A stretch of DNA of 64,000 nucleotides from assembly GCF_900129445.1 (NCBI RefSeq), contig NZ_FQVT01000011.1, positions 1 through 64,000 on the forward strand. Reading direction: 5' to 3'. Of the stretch, positions 32,885 through 42,069 are shown one piece after another. Origin of the DNA: Salegentibacter echinorum (GTDB taxonomy: Bacteria; Bacteroidota; Bacteroidia; Flavobacteriales; Flavobacteriaceae). Position 1 is the stretch's first letter, and the number at the start of each line of letters is the position of its first letter. Made by a program: the position numbers and the translations under genes. The notes under the pieces were generated by a model, which was not told the DNA's origin, searched no databases, and worked only from the letters and a program-made list of their open reading frames with translations.

Positions 32885-33247
32885 GTGAAAACCAAAGCTT
32901 ACATATCGATTCTTTTGGTAGCCGTTTTTCTTATGAAATTTGTAGCTATAGAGGCGAACGTATTAAATGTTATCTATAGCGGTGACAACATTGTTTTTGT
33001 AGATCTTTATTGCAAAAAAGAAAATGGTCAAAAAGACTCCAAAGAATTTCCAAGATTAGCCCAGGCAGATCAAAAAACCTTACACAGTATTAGTGTAGAA
33101 GGATACTGTACCCCACAGTTTCAGTTTGAATTGTCCTCTTGGGAAGCAGGGGATTTAGAACCAATTAGAGTTCATACCGAACATGCAACACAAAAGCTTA
33201 GTTATCGCTATTTAGAACATAGCTCCCCTCCTCCCCGCCAGGCGTAA
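32885..33247 (+). CDS. small exported protein of unknown function, GTG start
   Basis: About 120 residues with an N-terminal export signal (MKTKAYISILLVAVFLMKFVAIEA), two Cys (DLYCKKENG, EGYCTPQF) and a C-terminus EHSSPPPRQA. The PPPR ending and Cys spacing are vaguely like the small exported proteins encoded before metal or redox transporters in flavobacteria, but I do not recognise the family. GTG 32885 is preferred to TTG 32876 because the latter overlaps the -7 box. It is the first gene before the DoxX-DsrE-TlpA-DsbD group and possibly in the same regulon. Confidence 0.6.
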   Translation: MKTKAYISILLVAVFLMKFVAIEANVLNVIYSGDNIVFVDLYCKKENGQKDSKEFPRLAQADQKTLHSISVEGYCTPQFQFELSSWEAGDLEPIRVHTEHATQKLSYRYLEHSSPPPRQA

Positions 33248-33363
33248 TTGTATTCTCATTTAAAGACGTTGCTAACTTCTTCTTTTACCTAAATTATAGG
33301 GAAAAGTTGATTCTAGCTTTATGCAGCGCACACAATTAGGTTTTTAACATATTTCAGTATATT

Positions 33364-33762
33364 ATGACGACCAAAATTTTAATAGATCGTCGGTCCATAC
33401 AGCTATTACGCGTATTAGTAAGCGGTATTTTCCTGGTAGCGGGCACTAACCACTTACTCAATACATCTAAGGTTGCAAAAAGAATAGAACAAGCTAGTTT
33501 TAAAGGTATTGCCTATTTTTTTGGCGAACCCCAATGGCTAATTGTCCTTTCTGGCATCGTAATGGTAGTGGCTGGCTTTATATTTCTTATTGGCTATAAA
33601 ACCAAATGGGCGGCAATTATTCTTATGATGGTACTAATCCCCATCACCTTGACGGTTCAGGTGGGTCAAGTAACCACCCTGGGACCTCTTTTTAAAAACA
33701 TTGCAATTTTTGGCGGACTTCTTTTTTTTATAATGAATGATACCAATAAACTTTTAAAATAA
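33364..33762 (+). CDS. DoxX/MauE-like four-helix membrane protein
   Basis: 132 residues with four membrane helices: RVLVSGIFLVAGTNHLLN, WLIVLSGIVMVVAGFIFLIGY, AAIILMMVLIPITLTVQVG and NIAIFGGLLFFIMN. The layout and motifs VAGTNHL and PLFKNIAIFGGLL fit the DoxX family, which is linked to thiol or sulfur redox chemistry. It sits upstream of DsrE-like, TlpA and DsbD genes, so a role in membrane thiol redox is likely. The substrate is unknown. Confidence 0.85.
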   Translation: MTTKILIDRRSIQLLRVLVSGIFLVAGTNHLLNTSKVAKRIEQASFKGIAYFFGEPQWLIVLSGIVMVVAGFIFLIGYKTKWAAIILMMVLIPITLTVQVGQVTTLGPLFKNIAIFGGLLFFIMNDTNKLLK

Positions 33763-33853
33763 AATCAGCTTGCTGCTGAAGTCTAAATAGGCAAAAGAAG
33801 AAAATTAAAACCTATGTCTTTTTTACTCGGCTTAAAAGCTAAAATATAAATAT

Positions 33854-34264
33854 ATGAAATCACTTTTTTTAAGTTCGGTCTTTTTAATGCTTAGTATTTT
33901 AAGTACAGCTAATTTACAGGCCCAACAGGAAAACAATTATGTGGTGCTTACCAAAAAAGTGCCCCAGTTACAACCAATTATTCTGGCAGCTAAAGCTCTT
34001 AAAGCAGAAGACGGAACCAGTTTTGGAGATTTTCAGGTAATTATCTGCGGAAAAGGAATAAAAGCCATTACGCAGCCCGAAGAAATAAACGGTTTTATTG
34101 AAAAGGCCGAAGAAGTAGGAGTTCAAATAGTGGCTTGCGGATTTTCCCTGAATAAATTCCAGGTAGATCAAACAAAAATACCCAAAGAAATAAAAACTGT
34201 TGAAAATGGTATTCTTTACAATTTTCAACTTCAGAAAAAAAATTATAAAAGTATAAGTTTATAA
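33854..34264 (+). CDS. exported DsrE/DsrF-like protein
   Basis: 136 residues with signal peptide (FLSSVFLMLSILSTANLQAQ) and a DsrE fold (NNYVVLTKKVPQLQPIILAAKALKAEDGTSFGDFQVIICGKGIKAI... AEEVGVQIVACGFSLNKFQVD). Cys in VIICGKG and VACGFS could take part in sulfur transfer. The location in the periplasm with TlpA and DsbD neighbours suggests a thiol or persulfide carrier. The exact reaction is unknown. Confidence 0.8.
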   Translation: MKSLFLSSVFLMLSILSTANLQAQQENNYVVLTKKVPQLQPIILAAKALKAEDGTSFGDFQVIICGKGIKAITQPEEINGFIEKAEEVGVQIVACGFSLNKFQVDQTKIPKEIKTVENGILYNFQLQKKNYKSISL

Positions 34265-34291
34265 AGCTTAAATAAATTTAAAATTAAGAAA

Positions 34292-34912
34292 ATGACTAAA
34301 ATGAAAAATAATAAAACGAAAAAATCCTTAATCCAATATGGTGTTATTGCAGCCATTGCGCTTATACTTTACACCACAGGAATGCACGCCGAAGTAATTG
34401 GATTTGCGCAACGCGGCTTGCTGGCTACGGGTCTTATGAATCCTAACATAGAAAAAGTAGCAACTAAAGAAGCAACCAAGGAAAAGACAGACGTTAAAGA
34501 CAAGATCAAGGCAGATTTAAGCATGAAATTTCGCGATCCCGAGGGAAACATAAAAACTCTGGAAGATTTTAAAGGAAAGGTTATTTTTATTAATATGTGG
34601 GCGACCTGGTGCCCTCCATGTATAGCCGAAATGCCCAGCATAGACAAATTGCACGAAAAAATGGGCGATGAAGTGGCCTTCGTTATGCTCTCCCTGGATA
34701 GAAATTTTGATAAGGCCATAGATTTTGATAAACGTAAAGGCTACGATTTACCTATCTATACCAGAGCGGCTCAACTGCCTCAAATGTATCAATCCGCGGC
34801 AATTCCTACCACTTACGTGATAGATGCCGAAGGGAATCTTGCGCTTACCCACAAGGGAATGGCAGATTATGGGGATGATGAGTTTGTAGATTTCCTAAAA
34901 AGTTTACAATAA
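34292..34912 (+). CDS. TlpA-family membrane-anchored thioredoxin
   Basis: 206-residue periplasmic disulfide reductase held by an N-terminal helix (YGVIAAIALILYTTGMHAEVIGF). After a Lys/Thr-rich linker comes a TlpA/AhpC-type thioredoxin domain from about residue 75, with active site WATWCPPC (Cys107 and Cys110) and cis-Pro loop AIPTTYVID. It could also start at ATG 34301. It lies 75 bases upstream of DsbD, its probable electron donor. Confidence 0.92.
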   Translation: MTKMKNNKTKKSLIQYGVIAAIALILYTTGMHAEVIGFAQRGLLATGLMNPNIEKVATKEATKEKTDVKDKIKADLSMKFRDPEGNIKTLEDFKGKVIFINMWATWCPPCIAEMPSIDKLHEKMGDEVAFVMLSLDRNFDKAIDFDKRKGYDLPIYTRAAQLPQMYQSAAIPTTYVIDAEGNLALTHKGMADYGDDEFVDFLKSLQ

Positions 34913-34986
34913 TTTTTTTCTGAAAAGGAGTCTTTGAATTAAAGCTTCAACTTTCCTTTTCAGCATTTAACTAAGTTAGAAACACT

Positions 34987-37074
34987 ATGAAAAAGCTAAA
35001 ATTAACCCTACTTTTCCTATTCACGTTAATAAGTCAGGGGGCGTTTTCTCAAATGATGGATGCTCCCCAGTGGAATGTACAGGTTGAAGAAGACAATATA
35101 AAGAAAGGAGAAACCCTAAGCGTAATTTTTACTGCCGAAATCCCCGATAACTGGTATATGTACTCCAGTGACTTTGATCCCAATGTTGGACCAATGGTGA
35201 CAGAATTCAGCTATAACGAAAATGAGCAGTATGAAGTTTTAGGAGAGGTCCAGCCTATTGGACAACAGGAAAAATACGACGAGCTTTTTGAAGGCGATTA
35301 TACCTATTTCACTAAAAAGGCAAAGTTTAAACAGGAGTTTAAAATTTTAGAAGATAATCCCGAAATTATAGCTACCGTATCCTACCAGATTTGCTCAGAT
35401 AAAAATGGACAATGTATTCCTTTTGAAAGTGATATTCAGGTTGCTGGAAAATCAGTTGACGAAGCTCCTGCGGTAGCCGCGACAAAAGCAGGTAACAGTA
35501 CTCCCAAAGCATTACCGTCTTTTCAAAATGATTTTAAAACCAATGAAACCAAAGGGGAAGGATTAAGTTTTCTACTTACCTTCTTCGTGTTATCCTTTGG
35601 TGGCGGATTAATTGCTCTACTTACCCCTTGTGTGTTTCCTATGATTCCTATGACGGTGAGTTATTTTACCAAATCTAACACCAGCCGAAAAAAAGGAATT
35701 ATACAAGCCCTGGTATATGGTATTTCCATAATTGCCATTTATACCCTGGTGGGAACATTGTTTTCGGTACTTTTTGGTGCCGACTTCGCTAATTTCTTAA
35801 GTACACATTGGATTCCAAATCTATTTTTCTTCGGAATATTTGTCTTATTTGCCCTCTCATTTTTCGGTTTATTTGAGATACGTATGCCCAATAAATTTGT
35901 GAATAAAGTCGATTCACAATCTAATAAAAGTGGGTTGTTAGGAATTTTCTTTATGGCCTTTACCCTGGTTTTGGTAAGCTTTAGCTGTACCGGGCCTATT
36001 GCCGGTACTATCCTCTTACAGGCATCGGGTGGAGAAACTATAAAACCTCTCGTAGGTATGTTTGGTTTTTCCCTTGCATTTGCTTTGCCATTTACTTTGT
36101 TTGCTATTTTCCCAAACTGGTTAAAATCCTTACCCAGCAGTGGTGGTTGGCTCAACACCGTAAAAGTTGTACTTGGATTTTTGGAACTAGCCCTGGCTTT
36201 AAAATTCTTAAGTATTGTAGATCAGGTTTATCACTGGGAGCTTTTAAACAGGGATGTTTATTTAGCATTGTGGATCGTTATTTTTTCATTTCTTGGGTTT
36301 TACCTACTTGGGAAAATCACGTTTCCCCATGAACAAAAACAGAATAGCACTTCGGTAGCAAGGGTAATTTCGGCTATTTTGGTATTTAGTTTTGTCGTTT
36401 ATTTAATCCCCGGTTTAATAGGTGCACCACTTAAAGCTTTAGCCGGTTATATGCCACCTATGAGTTCGCAAAGTTTTGTGATGAATACCTCCTTCACCGT
36501 TCCTTCCGGCTCCAATAATGTTTCCCAGGTTGCAGAATGTGGAGCACCAAAATATGGGGAGTTCTTGAAAATACCGCACGGCATTCAGGGGTATTTTGAT
36601 TATGAGCAAGCACTCGCCTGCGCTAAAAAGCAAGGCAAACCATTATTTATAGACTTTACCGGCCACGGTTGTGTAAACTGCCGTGAGATGGAAGCCGCTG
36701 TATGGTCAGACCCTGCAGTCTTGAAACGATTAAAAGAGGATTATGTAGTTGTAGCGCTTTATGTAGATGAAAAAACCGAATTACCAGAAGATGAATGGTA
36801 TGTTTCTGCAAGGGATAACCGTTTAAAGAAAAGTATTGGTAAGCAAAACCTCGATTTTATGATTCAAAAGTTAGATGCTAATGCACAACCATATTATACG
36901 CTGGTTGACACCAATGGCTCCCTACTAAGCGCACCACATGCATATGATCTTGATGTTGGTAATTTTATTGAATTTTTAGATAATGGGCTTCAGGAGTTCA
37001 ACGAGAGAACAGATCTGGAAATTGCCGATAAAAACAAAATACAATCTTCAGAATCTAACATTATGGTGAATTAA
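34987..37074 (+). CDS. dsbD: protein-disulfide reductase DsbD
   Basis: 695-residue membrane protein that carries electrons from cytoplasmic thioredoxin to the periplasm. It has a signal peptide, an N-terminal DsbD-alpha-like domain (~25-160, Cys in VSYQICSDKNGQCIPFESD), eight CcdA-like helices (~195-470, Cys in LLTPCVFPMIPMT and FSCTGPIAGTIL) and a C-terminal thioredoxin domain with DFTGHGCVNCREMEAAVW near residue 560. All three redox pairs are present. It completes the DoxX-DsrE-TlpA-DsbD redox group and is followed by a terminator. Confidence 0.94.
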   Translation: MKKLKLTLLFLFTLISQGAFSQMMDAPQWNVQVEEDNIKKGETLSVIFTAEIPDNWYMYSSDFDPNVGPMVTEFSYNENEQYEVLGEVQPIGQQEKYDELFEGDYTYFTKKAKFKQEFKILEDNPEIIATVSYQICSDKNGQCIPFESDIQVAGKSVDEAPAVAATKAGNSTPKALPSFQNDFKTNETKGEGLSFLLTFFVLSFGGGLIALLTPCVFPMIPMTVSYFTKSNTSRKKGIIQALVYGISIIAIYTLVGTLFSVLFGADFANFLSTHWIPNLFFFGIFVLFALSFFGLFEIRMPNKFVNKVDSQSNKSGLLGIFFMAFTLVLVSFSCTGPIAGTILLQASGGETIKPLVGMFGFSLAFALPFTLFAIFPNWLKSLPSSGGWLNTVKVVLGFLELALALKFLSIVDQVYHWELLNRDVYLALWIVIFSFLGFYLLGKITFPHEQKQNSTSVARVISAILVFSFVVYLIPGLIGAPLKALAGYMPPMSSQSFVMNTSFTVPSGSNNVSQVAECGAPKYGEFLKIPHGIQGYFDYEQALACAKKQGKPLFIDFTGHGCVNCREMEAAVWSDPAVLKRLKEDYVVVALYVDEKTELPEDEWYVSARDNRLKKSIGKQNLDFMIQKLDANAQPYYTLVDTNGSLLSAPHAYDLDVGNFIEFLDNGLQEFNERTDLEIADKNKIQSSESNIMVN

Positions 37075-37114
37075 GCAATATCGCGGTAATAATTCTTTAT
37101 CATTATTTTGAGCT

Positions 37115-37153
37115 ATACCCCGAGTAACTTTCTAGTTGCTTCGGGGTATTTTA
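37115..37153. terminator. intrinsic terminator after dsbD
   Basis: ATACCCCGA (37115-37123) pairs with TCGGGGTAT at 37141-37149, extended inside by AGTAACT/AGTTGCT around loop TTCT, and followed by TTTATT. It lies between convergent dsbD and the DUF808 gene and may serve both. Confidence 0.85.
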
Positions 37154-37254
37154 TTATTGGTATAATAAAGTGATTCTGAATAAAAATAGATTGCCGAGTT
37201 CACAGGAATAAGCATAAAATATTTTAAACTTTAGTTCTAAAAAGTTTTAAACTT

Positions 37255-38127
37255 CTAAAAAAACGTTTTCCAAAGTTTAGTACCAAGCTTAACAATTAAT
37301 AAAACTACAATTCCTACCACAAGGCCAACTATAAACTCCAAAAGAATGCTGGGAATATTTTCAAATAATCCGTGCATAAAATCGAGGTTATGTACAAAAA
37401 TACCTCCGGAAACCAACAAAAGAGCGATAGTCCCAATTACCGAAAGGCTTTTAATCACTTTTGGCAGTGCATTAATAAGAAACCTACCAATTTTATCTGA
37501 AATACTATTTTCCCGTTTATTAAGGTTTACCAATTTAGCACCAAACTCATCCATTCTTACAATAAGCGCCACAATACCATAAACGCCTACGGTGGCGACC
37601 AAAGCAATAAAAGAAACCACCAGGATTTGATTCAACAAAGCTGCAGTAGCCACAGTTCCCAAAGCAATAATCACAATCTCTACCGAAAGAATAAAATCTG
37701 TAATCACTGCCGATTTAATTTTATCTTTTTCCCGCTTTAGAGCCTCTTCTTTAGAGAGGTTCTCAAGCTTTGGCGCTTCTTTTTTATGAACGTGCGGAAA
37801 AGCGAATTCATAGATTTTTTCAGCTCCTTCATAAGCAAGGTACAATCCGCCAAGAAGTAAGATCACGGTTATGGCCGTCGGAATAAAAGCACTTAACAAA
37901 AATGCCAGGGGGAGAATAATTAGCTTGTTAAGAAATGAACCTTTAGTAATTGCCCAGAGCACAGGAATTTCCCTGGAAGACATAAACCCGGAAGCTTTTT
38001 CTGCATTTACAGCTAGATCGTCCCCTAAGATTCCCGCAGTCTTTTTGCCGGCAACTTTACTCATTAAAGCTACATCATCCATTAGCGTAGCAATATCATC
38101 AAGAAGCGCAAAAAAACCTGAAGCCAT
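37255..38127 (-). CDS. DUF808 family membrane protein (YedI-like)
   Basis: 290 residues. The family start is clear, MASGFFALLDDIATLMDDVALMSKVAGKKTAGILGDDLAVNAEK, followed by about eight membrane helices (LPLAFLLSAFIPTAITVILLLGGLYLAYEGAEK, FILSVEIVIIALGTVATAALL and others). The length is normal. The function of DUF808 is unknown; a transport or channel role is often assumed without proof. It stands alone on the minus strand. Confidence 0.9.
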   Translation of the reverse strand: MASGFFALLDDIATLMDDVALMSKVAGKKTAGILGDDLAVNAEKASGFMSSREIPVLWAITKGSFLNKLIILPLAFLLSAFIPTAITVILLLGGLYLAYEGAEKIYEFAFPHVHKKEAPKLENLSKEEALKREKDKIKSAVITDFILSVEIVIIALGTVATAALLNQILVVSFIALVATVGVYGIVALIVRMDEFGAKLVNLNKRENSISDKIGRFLINALPKVIKSLSVIGTIALLLVSGGIFVHNLDFMHGLFENIPSILLEFIVGLVVGIVVLLIVKLGTKLWKTFF

Positions 38128-38309
38128 AGTTTATTAATTTTGGGAAAGATAAGTGGTTTTCAGAAAATCAAATCATAAAATTATTAAAAATCTTTTCTGG
38201 GTTATGCGTAGTTAGTTATCGGTTACCATTTTATGGATTGTGGATTCCTGAATATTGCGACTGTCCACTAAATTTCAAACTTTTTTCTCCACATCTTATT
38301 TAAGATAAT

Positions 38310-38340
38310 TTTGTCCGAATAGCAAATTCCTTTACCTTAG
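38310..38340 (+). promoter_or_regulatory. promoter of the rrf2 gene with possible operator in the spacer
   Basis: TTTG at 38310-38313, exactly 19 bases, then TACCTTAG at 38333-38340. The spacer TCCGAATAGCAAATT closely matches the spacer of the promoter at 45476 (TCCGAAATAGAAATT), a candidate Rrf2 operator. Confidence 0.55.
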
Positions 38341-38359
38341 CACATTAAATTAATTGAAA

Positions 38360-38794
38360 ATGTTTTCCAAAGCTTGCGAATACGGTATTAAAGCCAGCAC
38401 CTATATTGCCCTGCAATCCCTGGAAATGAACCGGGTAAGCCTAAAAGAGATTGCTTCAGAAATTAATTCTCCAATTGCCTTTACAGCTAAAATATTGCAC
38501 AAATTGGCGAAAAATGATATTCTGGAGTCGGTAAAAGGTCCTTATGGCGGATTTCAAATTAAGAAGGAAAGAATAGATTCAATAAAGCTGGCCCATATTG
38601 TTGCGGCTATAGATGGTGATGATATTTACAATGGTTGCGCCCTTGGCTTAGATGAGTGTAATGCTTTACAGCCCTGTCCCCTGCACGAAAAGTTTGTTGG
38701 TATAAGAAGTGATTTGAAAAAAATGCTCGAAAACACCAGTTTATATGAGGTAGCAACAGGATTGGAAGTGGGGCTAACCTTTTTGAAAAGATAA
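38360..38794 (+). CDS. Rrf2-family Fe-S transcription regulator (NsrR/IscR-like)
   Basis: 144-residue winged-helix regulator: FSKACEYGIKASTYIALQSLEMNRVSLKEIASEINSPIAFTAKILHKLAKNDILESVKGPYGGF is the classic Rrf2 DNA-binding part. The cluster-binding loop has three Cys in NGCALGLDECNALQPCPLH (about residues 93-112), as in NsrR, the nitric-oxide sensor. ATG 38360 is preferred over TTG 38354. The neighbours (cbb3 oxidase, truncated haemoglobin) fit NO or oxygen sensing. Whether it binds 2Fe-2S or 4Fe-4S cannot be told. Confidence 0.9.
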   Translation: MFSKACEYGIKASTYIALQSLEMNRVSLKEIASEINSPIAFTAKILHKLAKNDILESVKGPYGGFQIKKERIDSIKLAHIVAAIDGDDIYNGCALGLDECNALQPCPLHEKFVGIRSDLKKMLENTSLYEVATGLEVGLTFLKR

Positions 38795-39152
38795 GATTCT
38801 ACTGGATATGATGGAGAGGACATCCTGGTAGTATTTTGAAGAAAAACAAAAAAGATTTATATTTTAAGATTGAAGTTAGGTTTTCTTAATAGGATTTCAA
38901 TAATTAAAAATATTACCTCTTAATAGTAGGTAACTTTTCTGAGGTAAAAACTTGGAAAATATTATATTTTTTTCGTTTCGGCTAAAGTTCTGGAAGTTTT
39001 GTATCCCATATAGTTCACTTTATTAATGTGAGCTGTTTTTATAGGACAGGTTACTCCTAGATTTTGGAAATTCATTTTTTGTATCAAGAAATGTTAATTG
39101 AACTTAGTCGCTTTAGAAGATTCAGTAATTTTTATAAATAATACAGATTAAT
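38795..39152. other. non-coding stretch between rrf2 and ccoN, nothing recognised
   Basis: About 360 AT-rich bases with no gene. It must carry the promoter of the oxidase operon, but no TTTG-N19-TAnnTTTG match stands out, which suggests an activated promoter. Confidence 0.5.
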
Positions 39153-39165
39153 CTCGTTGAACGAG
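39153..39165 (+). promoter_or_regulatory. 13-bp odd palindrome before ccoN
   Basis: CTCGTT-G-AACGAG flanked by AAT and TAAA, directly before the oxidase start. The tryptophan dioxygenase gene has CTCGAT-T-ATCGAG with the same flanks at 44104-44116. Changes in one half are matched in the other, so the symmetry is conserved. Confidence 0.45.
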
Positions 39166-39184
39166 TAAAATGATTACAATTTAT

Positions 39185-41011
39185 ATGAAAAAGCTTAAAA
39201 TTTCACTTTCTTTTCTCACCATTCTTCTCCCGGGACTTCTCGCTGCTCAAAGTGAAGGAGCTACAGATAATTGGTTAGCAAGCCCCGGTATTATTGGTAC
39301 AATTTTTTTGGTGGTTTTAGTACTTGTTATTGCGGTTATTATTTTATTAACCCGCTTTAATGCATACCTTACCTCTTATAAGGATAAGCAGAAGCATAAG
39401 GATAGATCAGATTTTACCGATGAAATCTCTGGTCTGGAAGATGACGAAATAGATGCCATTCTAGAGAATAGGAAAAAAGCAAAAAAATATCGCCTTCAGG
39501 GTAATGAGTTGGGCAGCGAAAATAAAGCGGTAGATAAGAAAGGGCTAATTCATAACCTTACCCAGCGCCCGAATAATCCTTTGTTCGATGAAAAGAAAAA
39601 ACATAAGATTAGGCTGGAAACTCCGGAAGAGTTAAAAAAAATAATGATCTATTATCTGGGAGCTGCTATTTTTTGGCTGGTTTTTGGAACTTTAGTGGGG
39701 GAATACCTGGGTTTAAAGTTTGTCTGGCCAGAGCTGGATAAAGTTTCCTGGCTCTCATTTGGTCGCTTAAGACCTGTTCATACTAATACTGTCTTTTGGG
39801 GCTGGTCCTCCCTGGCAATGATAGGTTTAGGGTATTTTGTCATCGCCAGAACCTCCAATACCAGGATAAACAGTTATAAAATGGCCTGGTGGGCATTTAT
39901 ACTTATTAACCTTACCGTTGTGTTTGGAAATATTGCTCTTATGGCCGGGATCAATAATGGTGGTGCTGAATACAGAGAATATATCTGGCCTATTATGCTT
40001 CTATTTGCAATAGGTCTTGTGCTTACCTTTATAAACTTTTATAAAACCGTAGCGCAAAGGAAGATTTCTGAAATTTATATCTCAAACTGGTTTATCCTTG
40101 CTTCCTTGTTATGGACCATTACCCTTTCCATAATTGGTTATTTACCATTTTATCAAGATGGTTTAGGAGAAACCGTGGTACAGGGTTATTATATGCACCA
40201 GGGTGTAGGTATGTGGTTTATGACGTTTACCCTGGGGCTGGTTTATTATTACCTGCCCGCGGCGTTAAATAAACCAATTTATTCCTATTCTTTGGGAGTT
40301 TTGGCATTTTGGACACAAATGCTTTTTTACACACTCATTGGGACACACCATTTTGTGTTTAGCCCGTTGCCATGGTGGCTGCAAACTGTAGCGATTGTAT
40401 TTAGTGCGGGAATGTTTATTCCTGTAATTGCAGGAACCACCAACTTTTTAATGACCATGAAGGGCAGTTGGAGCCATATTTCAAAAAGTTATGTCCTACC
40501 CTTCTTTTTAGTAGGAACCGTCTTTTACTTTGTAGGTTCCTCCCAGGGTAGTTTCCAGGCTTTTAGGTTTACGCAGTATATATGGCACTTTAACGATTTT
40601 AATGTGGCTCACTCTCATATGACAATGTATGGAATTGTAGCTTTCTTCCTTTGGGCCGGTGTGTATAGTATTTTTCCAAAGATTACAGGAAAAGAACCAC
40701 CACAAACCCTGGTAGGAGCACATTTTTGGGTCGCTTTCATCGGTTTATTTGCGTATATGATCTCCCTAATGATTGGCGGAACTTTCCGCGGATTAAGCTG
40801 GATTGAAGGAAACGCTTTTATTGAATCGGTAATCCTAATGAAGGAATATTGGGTATGGCGTGCCGTGGGGGGAACTTTAATGTTCTTCTCCCATATAATT
40901 TTCGCCTATAACTTTTATTATATGATAAAAAACCGTTCTAAAACAGATGTTGCTGTAGAAGGAAAAGAGAGACCGGTATATACCACTGAATCTAAAGAAA
41001 TAAATGCATAA
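39185..41011 (+). CDS. ccoN: cbb3-type cytochrome c oxidase subunit I (CcoN-like)
   Basis: Haem-copper oxygen reductase core. An unusual N-terminal extension (signal-like segment, one helix, charged linker, ~150 residues) precedes the CcoN core. Ligands are visible: FGRLRPVHTN (haem b), MHQGVGMW (CuB), GTHHF (CuB pair) and VAHSHMTMYG (haem His pair). The active-site Tyr six residues before the HH pair (FYTLIGTHH) is present, which speaks for oxygen reduction and against a nitric-oxide reductase. ATG 39185 gives a proper signal peptide; ATG 39170 is possible. Three bases before the CcoO fusion. Confidence 0.9.
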   Translation: MKKLKISLSFLTILLPGLLAAQSEGATDNWLASPGIIGTIFLVVLVLVIAVIILLTRFNAYLTSYKDKQKHKDRSDFTDEISGLEDDEIDAILENRKKAKKYRLQGNELGSENKAVDKKGLIHNLTQRPNNPLFDEKKKHKIRLETPEELKKIMIYYLGAAIFWLVFGTLVGEYLGLKFVWPELDKVSWLSFGRLRPVHTNTVFWGWSSLAMIGLGYFVIARTSNTRINSYKMAWWAFILINLTVVFGNIALMAGINNGGAEYREYIWPIMLLFAIGLVLTFINFYKTVAQRKISEIYISNWFILASLLWTITLSIIGYLPFYQDGLGETVVQGYYMHQGVGMWFMTFTLGLVYYYLPAALNKPIYSYSLGVLAFWTQMLFYTLIGTHHFVFSPLPWWLQTVAIVFSAGMFIPVIAGTTNFLMTMKGSWSHISKSYVLPFFLVGTVFYFVGSSQGSFQAFRFTQYIWHFNDFNVAHSHMTMYGIVAFFLWAGVYSIFPKITGKEPPQTLVGAHFWVAFIGLFAYMISLMIGGTFRGLSWIEGNAFIESVILMKEYWVWRAVGGTLMFFSHIIFAYNFYYMIKNRSKTDVAVEGKERPVYTTESKEINA

Positions 41012-41013
41012 TT

Positions 41014-42021
41014 ATGTTTAACTTTCATAAAGACCATAAAAAACTGGTAATTGTCGCACTTTCAGTGTTTGTGATACTAAGTATCTTTATTTCTGTTGTG
41101 CCGGCTTCGAACTTGCAATATGTACAACCTTTTCCTACAGATGAAGCTCTAACCGAAGCGGAAAGAGCAGGTTTAAATGTATATGTGCAGGAAAACTGCG
41201 TGGCTTGCCATACGCAGCAGGTCCGTGGAATAGAAATGGACAAAATGTGGGGAGATCGCCCTTCCCTTCCATCAGATTATTACTATACCAAAAAACGATT
41301 GGATGTTTGGAGACAATCGCCATCTTTGTTAGGTAGTGAACGTACCGGTCCAGATCTTACCAATATCGGTAAGCGACAACCGGGGGAGGGATGGCACTTG
41401 CTTCACCTTTACAATCCAAGATCTGTGGTAAATGCTTCTATTATGCCTAGCTATCCCTGGATGTTTGAAGAAAAAGATGCTACCAGGATTACAGATGAAG
41501 ATGTGGTAGTACCAGTACCAGAAGAATATCTTAACGAACCGGGCAAAAAAATTGTAGCTAAGCCCAAAGCTTTAAACCTCGTAGCGTACTTACAGAGTTT
41601 AAAGCAACCGGAAATGCCGGGTAATGAAGATGTAGAATTTATCCCCTCTATAAAAGATGATTTAGATGTTGCCCAGGAAGCCAGGAAAAGCGGCGGAGTG
41701 GATGGTGAAAAACTATATATGAATACCTGTGCGGCCTGCCACCAGCAATCTGGTAAAGGCCTGGTTGGGGCATTTCCACCCCTGGAAGGAAGCTCTATTG
41801 TATTAGATGACGATCCTGAGCTTATGCTTCAAATTATTTTAGCGGGATATGATGCCCGAAGCGATTATGGAGTTATGCCACCATTTGCTGCACAATTGAA
41901 TGATGAAGAAATTGCTGCTATTGCCAATCACGAACGCACTAGCTGGGGTAACGATGCTTCTGAAGTAACCGCTGAAGATGTGAAAAAAGTTAGGGAATAT
42001 GTAATGGAAATGAATCAATAA
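41014..42021 (+). CDS. ccoO: CcoO fused to a C-terminal cytochrome c domain
   Basis: 335 residues anchored by one helix (LVIVALSVFVILSIFISVVPAS). The CcoO domain has haem site CVACH (62-66) and the family run GPDLTNIGKR... GWHLLHLYNPRSVVNASIMPSYPWMF. From about residue 225 a second, class I cytochrome c domain follows with CAACH (239-243) and axial Met in GVMPPF. It therefore combines CcoO with the electron-entry function normally given by CcoP. No separate CcoP is seen in the operon. Confidence 0.9.
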   Translation: MFNFHKDHKKLVIVALSVFVILSIFISVVPASNLQYVQPFPTDEALTEAERAGLNVYVQENCVACHTQQVRGIEMDKMWGDRPSLPSDYYYTKKRLDVWRQSPSLLGSERTGPDLTNIGKRQPGEGWHLLHLYNPRSVVNASIMPSYPWMFEEKDATRITDEDVVVPVPEEYLNEPGKKIVAKPKALNLVAYLQSLKQPEMPGNEDVEFIPSIKDDLDVAQEARKSGGVDGEKLYMNTCAACHQQSGKGLVGAFPPLEGSSIVLDDDPELMLQIILAGYDARSDYGVMPPFAAQLNDEEIAAIANHERTSWGNDASEVTAEDVKKVREYVMEMNQ

Positions 42022-42069
42022 TGATTTATTGCTGAATTGAATTACACAGCATATTAAAATTAATTGACT

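Noticed and set aside
39185-41011. Nitric-oxide reductase instead of oxygen reductase
   Set aside because: The neighbours (Rrf2 of NsrR type, haemoglobin) suggested NorB, but the residue six before the HH pair is Tyr (FYTLIGTHH), as in cbb3 oxidases, and the partner is CcoO-like.
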